Assembly (NCBI GenBank): GCA_944989445.1
Contig: CALYLW010000323.1
Coordinates: 1 to 64,000, forward strand
DNA from: Ampullaceana balthica
Lineage: Eukaryota; Mollusca; Gastropoda; Lymnaeidae
Length of the DNA: 64,000 bases
Direction of reading: 5' to 3'
The notes under the pieces were generated by a model. It had not been told where the DNA came from. It was given only the letters and a program-made list of their open reading frames with translations, and did not search any database. Position numbers and translations under genes: made by a program. Of this stretch, positions 56,901 through 64,000 are shown piece by piece. Within the stretch, counting starts at the first letter, position 1. Every line of letters begins with the position of its first letter.

Positions 56901-57965
56901 ACCACACCCCCACCTTACCCCTAACTAACCCTACCACACCCCCACCTTACCCCTAACTCATGCTACCACACCCCCACCTTACCCCTAACTAACCCTACCA
57001 CACCCCCACCTTACCCCTAACTCACCCTACCACACCCCCACCTTACCCCTAACTCACCCTACCACACCCCAACCTTACCCCTAACTCACCCTACCACACC
57101 CCCACCTTACCCCTAACTCACCCTACCACACCCCCACCATACCCCTAACTTACCCTACCACACCCCCACCTTACCATTAACTCACCCTACCACAACCCCA
57201 CCTTACCATTAACTCACCCTACCACACCCCCACCTTACCATTAACTCACCCTACCACAACCCCACCTTACCCCTAACTCACCCTACCACACCCCCACCTT
57301 ACCCCTAACTCACCCTACCACACCCCCACCTTACCCCTAACTAACCCTACCACACCCCCACCTTACCCCTAACTCACCCTACCACACCCCCACCTTATCA
57401 TTAACTCACCCTACCACACCCCCACCTTACCCCTAACTACCCCTACCACACCCCCACCTTACCCCTAACTCACCCTACCACACCCCCACCTTACCCCTAA
57501 CTAACCCTACCACACCCCCACCTTACCCCTAACTCACCCAACCACACGCCCACCTTACCATAAACTCACCCTACCTTACCCCCACCTTACCATTAACTCA
57601 CCCTACCACACCCCCACCTTACCTCTAACTCACCCAACCACACCCCCACCTTATCCTTATCTCACCCTACCACACCCCCACCTTATCCTTAACTCACCCA
57701 ACCACGCCCCCACCTTACCCCTAACTCACCCTACCACACCCCCACCTTACCCCTAACTCACCCTACCACACCCCCACCTTATCCTTAACTCACCCTACCA
57801 CACCCCCACCTTACCCCTAACTCACCCTACCACACCCCCACATTACCCCTAACTCACCCTACCACACCCCCACCGTAACCCTTACCGCACTCCTACCGCA
57901 TCCTACTAAACCCACCACCTTACCCCTAACTCGCCACGCCACACCCCACCGTTCCCCTACCACAC
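53996..57965. repeat. 4-kb C-rich satellite, 10-bp then 32-bp units
   Basis: Begins with a ~200-bp block of 10-bp units (ccctaccaca), then ~120 copies of a 32-bp unit (ccacacccccaccttacccc plus taactcaccc and ta) with variants (ccattaactc, accgcc, aaccac). Blocks of variants recur, for example 'cccttaccgcactcctaacc' at about 54207, 55440 and 55825, showing higher-order duplication. The plus strand has almost no G, so the minus strand has regularly spaced G3-G5 runs able to form G-quadruplexes. Open frames are artefacts. Confidence 0.95.
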
Positions 57966-58065
57966 CTTAACGATATTTTCCCATTCAGAGAAGTCAAAAA
58001 CAAAACAAAGTTTACCAAAACTGCGACCTACCAGAAGATTGATAAACTCATTCTTGTGTCTCCAG

Positions 58066-58163
58066 TTGATAGCTTTACCATTCTGTGGACTGTTGCTGAC
58101 AATTTACCTCTTGATACTGTACCACTCAGCATGTCACTCTATCAATGATGCTGGAAAGTTACA
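58066..58163 (+). CDS. Methyltransferase-like copy 3, signal-anchor exon
   Basis: Acceptor gtctccag, donor gtaagt, 98 bases, phase 2. Encodes LIALPFCGLLLTIYLLILYH, a hydrophobic membrane segment followed by a short polar part. Length, phase, first residues and donor match 27394-27491. It begins about 100 bp after the end of the C-rich satellite. A start-codon exon must lie upstream, inside or before the satellite; none was found. Confidence 0.8.
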
Positions 58164-58821
58164 GTAAGTCTTATACTGGTTCTTCTTGGTGATATCTTTA
58201 TGAAATATAGATAAATAAAAAAGATTTGATTTCGTTGTGGGAATTACCGTAAATACTCGTTCTATAGCCCGTTCGTTTATATGCCGACCCTGCCCCAACC
58301 ACTTTTGGAAGAGAAATGTATTACAAGTGTATAACCCGATTGCAAGCCAACCCCCCAAAAATAATAGGACAGCTTAAACAAAATGTTACACATTTTTGTT
58401 TAAACTACAAACTAAATCGGTCATTATGATTGTTGACTTTGTACTGCCTATCTTTGTCTTTGTGCTTTTTGTAAGGCAAGAGGTTTTTTTTTAATTATTT
58501 CGTAAACAGTGACGAAAGCTCGTACATTAAAATTCATTGCTTAAAACAAAATTTGTAAAACATTTCTTTAAACGTTCACAAAAATAAATAAATTATTAAA
58601 TAAGGTAAGTGTAGATTGTTAGTAATGTATTATGACTTCTGGTAGAGCAGTCGAATCTTGTAGAATGTTGAAAAAGACATTGATAATCTACAATAACAAC
58701 AACGATATTCAATGTCCATGCAGAAATCACCTAAGACCCGCTCATAAGACCCACACACACACACTTTTCCAACCTAGATTTTGTCAATAAAACAAACCCG
58801 TAAAAACAAAGTTTTTGACTA

Positions 58822-59244
58822 TAAATCCCTTATATATGAGACATAACTAACAGTATTGATTATTTTCAAACGAACATTTACAGACTGAATCTGTCTTAAC
58901 TCAACTTTGCTTCATAACCCTGGGGGGTGGGGGTGGGGGGTGGGAGAGGGGAAAAGTCTGGTCACCGATCGCTGGACCGAGCTCAGCGTGACACGTAAAA
59001 TGTAAGCAAAAGCACGCCGGTACTTCGATCGGTCGCGTCAACGGGTGACTGAACAATCACGTAAAAAAACAATAACAAACAGTGAATTTGAATTACATAC
59101 GTTATATAAGGAGAAACTAAAAATGCATTAATTTAATTACGGTACGTTCGATCGATCTGAAATTTTGATACGATGCATTGTTAGGTGAGACGGGTCCGTG
59201 TGCCAAATGTCAGCTCGATCGAATCACGGGAAGTGGGTCATTTT
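58822..59244 (+). repeat. TAAATCCC-family subtype A, plus orientation, 3'-truncated
   Basis: Left TIR at 58822; the sequence follows the family to 'aagtgggtcattttt' and stops where an inverted copy begins. Confidence 0.8.
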
Positions 59245-59755
59245 TAAATCCCTTATATTAACTCAACCGGCGTCTCTCTCTCTCTCTCTCTGTCTGTCTT
59301 GGGCGGGCGGAAAAACAGAAGTCAAAAATGACCCACTTCCCATGATCCGATCGAACTGAAATTTGGCACACGGACCCCTCTAACCTAACAATGCATCGTA
59401 TCAAAATTTCAGATCGATCGAACGTACCGTAATTAAATTAATGCATTTTTAGTTTATCCTTATATGAGGTATGTAATTTAAATTCACTGTTTGTTATTGT
59501 TTTTTTCCCACGTGAAATTTTGAGCTGACGCATTGAGGCGAACCAACGAAGCGACGGGGCGCTTTTGTTTACATTTTACGTGTCACTCTGAGCTCAGTCA
59601 AGCGAATCAGTGACCAGACTTTTCCCCTCTCCCCCTCCCACCCACCCCTCCCCCCCCCTAGGCTTATGAAGCAAACTTGAGTTAAGACAGATTCAGTCTG
59701 TAAATGTTTGAAAATAATCAATACTGCTAGTTATGTCTCATATATAAGGGATTTA
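59245..59755 (-). repeat. TAAATCCC-family subtype A, inverted, complete
   Basis: TIRs at 59245-59258 and 59742-59755; the reverse of subtype A including 'gcgacggggcgcttttg' and the C-rich complement of the G block. With the preceding plus copy it forms a long imperfect inverted repeat of about 0.4-kb arms. Confidence 0.82.
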
Positions 59756-59789
59756 TAGTCAAAAACTTTGTTTTTACGGGTTTGTTTTT

Positions 59790-59898
59790 TTTACTTTTGT
59801 TTTTCCACCCGCCCAAGACAGACAGAGAGAGAGAGAGATGACGACAGAACGACAGTGGGACAGAGAGAGACGGTGGTGAAATTAATATAAGGGATTTA
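59790..59898 (+). repeat. TAAATCCC-family 3' end fragment
   Basis: From 'acttttgtttttccacccgc' to 'attaatataagggattta', the right end of a plus-oriented copy. Confidence 0.7.
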
Positions 59899-60022
59899 AA
59901 AAGGTCGGCTTGCGAACGAGTATATTCGGGAGTCATAGCTGCCAGTCCCTCGTTACGCAAACGAGGCAGGGGCACTTAACTTTAGTGTCGGCTTCAAAGA
60001 CGAAAAGTTACAGCTCTTACAG

Positions 60023-61296
60023 CAGTGCTGCCAGTGACAATTTTTGGACAAACCTAGGCAACACACGGAAAAAAAACTAGATCCGAAAGAAAAAACCTAG
60101 ACATGCATAAAATAAACAAATATGACGTCATAAAGCTTAAACAAAAAAAAATATTAAAGGAAAAAAAAACCACGGATTTGCTATTTGAAAATGAGCAATG
60201 TTTCAAATCATTTTATTGTCATTTAAGTGTCTATTATTACTATTAAGTGTAACTCTGCATTCTAATAGCATAGCACGCGCGAAGTCATTTAAATTGTCAT
60301 TAAATAAATTATAAGCAATCAAATATTTAAGTGGAGCTGTTATTTAGAGTTTTTGATGTGACGTCACGTTCTTAATTAAAAACCCTTCTCCCTAGCCACA
60401 CATCTCACAAAAGTGTGACCCCCTCCCCCCGACGCATGTCGTCATGTATGGACGGCCCCTAATGTATTAGTATGTTCTAAAAATATAAAAAATCTATTTG
60501 TAAAATATACTTACATCTGCATTTATTCATCACTTATGTCATCTTCCTTATAAATGGCAATCATATCTTGGAATCCTTTTTATCTTATCTATTACAGCCG
60601 GTACTTTTATACAGGAGATTATTTAGTCATACGTTTATCCATCGTTTATGTCTCGTCTTGCATTTTTATTTTAGTTTTAAATGTTGATAGAGTGTTGGTT
60701 TTCCTCGTTTGATCAGTGAACCAATTCCACTTCCGAATTTCGGACGGAAAGAACGAGAATTAGTATGTTTTTGTTCTTGAATACGGAATAGGAAAAGTGT
60801 TTTTATAACTATTTCTTTCTGAGGGTAGTATAATACTATCTTTGGTCTATACAATGTATACTTGAGAGAATATTCTCTCAACGCAGGCAGAAGAAAATAA
60901 AAGAGCTGTTAAGTTTGTCATGAAGTGTAATAAAATTGAATATTTTGGCTCATTCAAGCTGTTTTATCTTGTACCAGATTTCTTTCGACAGATGGCACCC
61001 TAGCAGCGCCACCTTTCGAATTCAGTTGATTAGACCCATAGATGTCATAATGTAACGTGATAGAACGGCTAAAAATATTGTTGCCACCTACCGCTTGATT
61101 TTATTCTTGAAAAATCGAATTTATTTATCATATTAATTGTATATATTTATTAATTTTTGTACTTAAACATCGTTTATTTACTTTTTCAAAGAAAAACCTA
61201 GATTATGGCTATTTTTGAAATAAAAAACCTAGAAACCTGGACAAAGTTATAAAAAAAACTAGATATAGGTTGAAAAACCTAGCGCTGGCAGCACTG
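60023..61296. mobile_element. 1.27-kb non-autonomous hAT element
   Basis: Ends CAGTGCTGCCAG (60023) and CTGGCAGCACTG (to 61296), flanked by a perfect 8-bp duplication TCTTACAG (60015-60022, 61297-61304). 'aaaacctag' repeats occur inside both ends. No transposase. It contains a GGCCGTCC-type end (to ~60461) and a unit related to the 36.3-kb minisatellite (60590-60710). Confidence 0.9.
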
Positions 61297-61347
61297 TCTT
61301 ACAGTGATATTATTGACCGAAAAATATAAATCTAGAAACTACTAGCG

Positions 61348-61549
61348 CAGCGGTTCCCAACCTGTGGGGGGTCGCGACGAGTTTTCTGTTGGTCACCAAA
61401 TGTCGACTAAAAATATTCATTATAATGCAAATTTTCTCTATTTTGTTTTTAAAAATATTGAAAATGACATATTTAAATTTCATGGGAGTCGCGGGTCACA
61501 TGGCTTATATAAAAAAGGGGTCGCCACCCAAAAAGGTTGGGAACCACTG
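61348..61549. mobile_element. 202-bp hAT MITE just upstream of the copy 3 stem exon
   Basis: Ends CAGCGGTTCCCAACCT and AGGTTGGGAACCACTG; flanking octamers tactagcg and tactggcg match at 7 of 8. Its right end is 42 bp before the exon start, so it may overlap the branch-point region. Confidence 0.9.
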
Positions 61550-61591
61550 TACTGGCGTATTGAGATATTTAAATATTTCCTAATATTTCAG

Positions 61592-61730
61592 GAGCCCACG
61601 CGAGGTGCACACCAACTGGACACACCTAGCTGCACAGTGGCACAGACAGCGAGACCAGCTGTCCCAGATGTTGAACCAGATGAAACAAGTTTATGGCCAA
61701 CAGAGCTGTGAGATGCTTACATTGAGAGGG
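61592..61730 (+). CDS. Methyltransferase-like copy 3, stem exon
   Basis: Acceptor atatttcag, donor gtaaaa. One base completes the split codon, then 46 codons: 'SPREVHTNWTHLAAQWHRQR' then DQLSQMLNQMKQVYGQQSCE and so on. One codon longer than 35058-35193. The frame joins in phase to 58066-58163 and leaves phase 0. Methyltransferase exons of this copy should lie to the right of the window. Confidence 0.82.
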
Positions 61731-62309
61731 GTAAAAGCAAAGCAACCAGAGGGGGGGGGATAGCATTAACATCAGTTAACATGATTTTATTCAATTTTTT
61801 TTTAAAAATATATTTGGGTGGGTTAATTAAAATAAACCTAAGTGACAATCTAAATTAATTCTAAATAATATAATGTTCTCTCAGAATTTAGGTCAGGAAT
61901 TTTCAGAATGTTGCCTCACACAACTCTGCCCCCTCACCCCCCCACAAAAAAAAACAACGTTTTTAAACAAAAATAATGGAGTTGCAAACACCGTTCAACT
62001 TATTTCCATCTATACTTTAGAGTTAGAATTATAATCCTACCCTCCCCCCCCAATACTCTAAAAGTTACGAAATTATATATAATGTTCTTTTTTTTTCAAT
62101 ATACCCTAGAGAGTTTCAATTTTGTTTTTACCCTTTGCATCGAAAAACTTTGATTCAAAATATGGAAGTTTATTTCATTGGTTGAAAAAAAAATCAAATT
62201 CAAAATACTCTTACGCGAAGCTCGATCAAGGGACACGTTTATATAATACCACTTGACTTGATTTAATTTAAGGGTACATACCTGTTGTTAAGGGTTGAAT
62301 CTGGCAATG
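61731..62309. other. Intron of copy 3, nothing recognised
   Basis: AT-rich with several homopolymer runs. Confidence 0.35.
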
Positions 62310-62318
62310 ATCCTGATA

Positions 62319-62838
62319 CCTGGAGATGTGGACTATTGTACACACCGACACATACCTCGAGATGTGGACTATTGACACACCTGACATAAACACAGAGATG
62401 TGGACTATTGTCACACCCGACACATACACTGGAGATGTGGGACTATTGTCACACCCGACACATACCTGGAGATGTGGACCATTGACACACCTGACATATA
62501 CACAGAGATGTGGACTATTGTCACACCCGACACATACCTGGAGATGTGAACTATTGACACACCTGACATGACACAGAGATGTGGACTATTGACACACCTT
62601 ACATATACACAGAGATGTGGACTATTGTCACACCCGACACATGCCTGGAGATGTGGACTATTGACACACCTGACATATACACAGAGATGTGGACTATTGT
62701 CACATGTTACACATACCTGGAGATGTGGACTAGTGTCACATCGTACACATACCTGGAGATGTGGACTATTGTCACGTCGTACATATACCTGGAGATGTGG
62801 ACTATCGTCACATCGTACACATACCTAGCAATGTAAAC
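62319..62838. repeat. 36-bp minisatellite, ~14 copies, part 1
   Basis: Unit 'gagatgtggactattgtcac' followed by 'acccgacacatacctg'. In the first part it alternates with 'gagatgtggactattgacac' followed by 'acctgacatatacaca', giving a 72-bp dimer; the last copies change to 'catcgtacac'. Open frames are artefacts. Confidence 0.93.
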
Positions 62839-63104
62839 TATTGTACATCGTACAGCAGGAATAAAAGTTTGTAGTGCATTAAAGTTAAAATAATATGATA
62901 CTGGAAATTCTGGAAGCATACCTTTGGCTATTGTGTGAAATGACGTACTTTGACAGTGGCTAAGTTTCACATTGTATAGCATCATGAAGGCGAAAATTAT
63001 GCGGCATTTTGAACGGGTACCCGGGTACCCGTTCAAAATGTGGACGGGTACCCGTGCAGATTTTTTAAAATATATTGTACAGCCCTACACCCTGACACGC
63101 ATAT
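62839..63104. mobile_element. Insertion-like block with perfect 36-bp palindrome
   Basis: 63005-63040 is a perfect 36-bp palindrome centred between 63022 and 63023 (half-site cattttgaacgggtaccc), followed by another gacgggtacccg and 'tattgtacagccctacacc'. It separates the two parts of the 36-bp minisatellite, so it is probably the end of an inserted element. The other end was not defined. Confidence 0.6.
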
Positions 63105-63243
63105 AGATGTGGACTATTGTCACACCCTACACATACCTGGAGATTTGGACTATTTTCACACCCTACACATACCTGGAGATGTGGACTATTGTCACATCCT
63201 AAACATACCTGGAGATGTGAGCTATTGTTACATTTGACTCTTA
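63105..63243. repeat. 36-bp minisatellite, part 2
   Basis: Four more units of the same 36-bp repeat ('cacatacctggagatgtgga', 'ctattgtcaca'). Confidence 0.9.
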
Positions 63244-63535
63244 CCTGGACAATACCCCCCAAAAAGTGTTTTTCTCAACTACTATTACGTCTTCTGTCCA
63301 AGGGAAGGTAGTAAAATAGCAAGCAGGGAAATAATATATTTTCAGTAAATAATTTCATTCATGCCTAAATAAATTATTTTAGACACTTCCTGGTGTGAAA
63401 ATTATTGTGAATCGAATGAAACTTTTTTTTAAAGCACTGATTATTATAAAGTTCTGGCAGCGAATTCCGTCCAAAGATGAACGCCTTTTGTTATCACCAA
63501 ACATTTTTTTTTAAACTATGAATCATAATTTAGAT
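63244..63535. other. Unassigned AT-rich sequence
   Basis: No feature recognised. Confidence 0.3.
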
Positions 63536-64000
63536 CAGGGGTCTCCAAACTACGGCCCGCGGGCCGGATGCGGCGCGCGAGGCCCTCTGATCCGGCCCCT
63601 GAAGACCTTATAATAATTTAAATAATATAATATTTTTATCTGTATTTTATAATAAAAATTTGCGAATAACACTAGCGAAAGCAAACACCGCCGTTTCCGG
63701 AAGTCTACTAAAGCTTCTCTTACTAAATAAGAGTATCTACTTTATATGATTTCATTACAAAAGTGAGTGCTATCGAGGCGCGCATGACCGCTAGTCAAAC
63801 AGCGCTACGTGTGAACAAAGGAAAATTAAAAGGTGGGTGATGTTTTTTCAATTAAAAAAAAAGTAATGCTATTGCATACAGTTGTCCCTCGAATGTAAGT
63901 TTAAGTTTCGTTATGAAAAATAAGGATAATAGTTATTACACTAGTGTACATACCTAATGCCCATATATATGTTATATATTTAATATATATTTTTTCTTTC
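63536..64000. mobile_element. hAT-type element start, runs off the window
   Basis: Begins CAGGGGTCTCCAAACTACGG and 'cccgcgggccgg', the standard GC-rich terminus of hAT elements and MITEs. The other end is not within the window, so length and coding content are unknown. Confidence 0.6.

Larger units (their letters stand above)
58247..59930 (-). mobile_element. ACCGTATA-family MITE split by TAAATCCC copies
   Basis: The left end (ccgtaaatactcgttctata) and right end (ggcttgcgaacgagtatattcgg, at ~59906-59930) belong to one MITE. Its sequence breaks at 'gattttgtc' (~58784) and resumes at 'aaaaaggtcggcttgcg' (~59899). Between them lie TAAATCCC-family copies, so these inserted into the MITE. Confidence 0.75.

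Noticed and set aside
53996..57965. Possible telomeric or subtelomeric repeat because of CCCTAA-like pieces
   Set aside because: The unit is 32 bp and not (TTAGGG)n, and unique sequence with an exon follows on the right.
62326..63311. Open frames with repeated RCGLLSHPTHTW-type units
   Set aside because: Produced by the 36-bp minisatellite; several frames and both strands give similar repeats.

Overview
The window is non-coding-rich, repeat-dense animal DNA. Intron/exon structure, GT-AG splice sites, tRNA-derived SINEs, hAT, piggyBac and Helitron elements and long simple repeats all point to a metazoan. The SINE type and the methyltransferase-like family fit a mollusc, probably a gastropod; that placement is inference from memory of families, not a search result. 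No bacterial-style gene, operon, rRNA, functional tRNA gene or CRISPR array was seen.

The only host genes I can support are three tandem, same-strand (+) paralogues of one family, read from exon pieces with matching lengths and splice phases. Copy 1 (exons at 1917-2078, 2225-2385, 4552-4745) keeps only its 3' part in the window and is broken: two splice acceptors are lost and exon B carries a net 5-base deletion. Copy 2 (27394-48148) has five exons of 98, 136, 162, 166 and 194 bases that join in phase into 251 residues ending in a stop; at least one 5' exon with the start codon was not found. Copy 3 (58066-58163 and 61592-61730) starts the same way and runs off the right edge. The joined product has a signal-anchor membrane segment, a short coiled-coil-like stem, and a small class I SAM-dependent methyltransferase fold (GDGPGEY glycine loop; IEVAEHIP). 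I infer a type II membrane protein with a lumenal or extracellular methyltransferase domain; the substrate is unknown.

Almost everything else is mobile or tandem repeat DNA, often nested. 0-5 kb: a terminal-inverted-repeat (TIR) MITE, a SINE with a perfect 12-bp target duplication, and a dimer of a ~0.45-0.5 kb TIR repeat family ('TAAATCCC family'). 5-10.5 kb: SINEs, a decayed hAT transposon (6301-8975) and an inverted-repeat element. 10.8-12.2 kb: a 22-bp minisatellite. 13.1-14.9 kb: an internally deleted piggyBac with a hAT MITE nested in it. 16.3-25 kb: microsatellite, MITEs and TAAATCCC copies. 28.3-34.5 kb: a hAT transposon with perfect 8-bp target duplication, itself invaded by a 3.8-kb Helitron. 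35.7-38.3 kb: an element with ~110-bp TIRs. 39.7-43.5 kb: a head-to-tail TAAATCCC array with an LTR-like insertion. 44-49 kb: hAT MITEs, a LINE 3' end, and CT and 24-bp repeats around the last exons of copy 2. 51.2-54 kb: a minus-strand Helitron. 54-58 kb: a nearly G-free 4-kb satellite ending about 100 bp before the first recognised exon of copy 3. 58-64 kb: nested MITEs, hAT elements, a 36-bp minisatellite and a perfect 36-bp palindrome.

Coordinates and repeat boundaries were read by eye; identity counts were made by hand.
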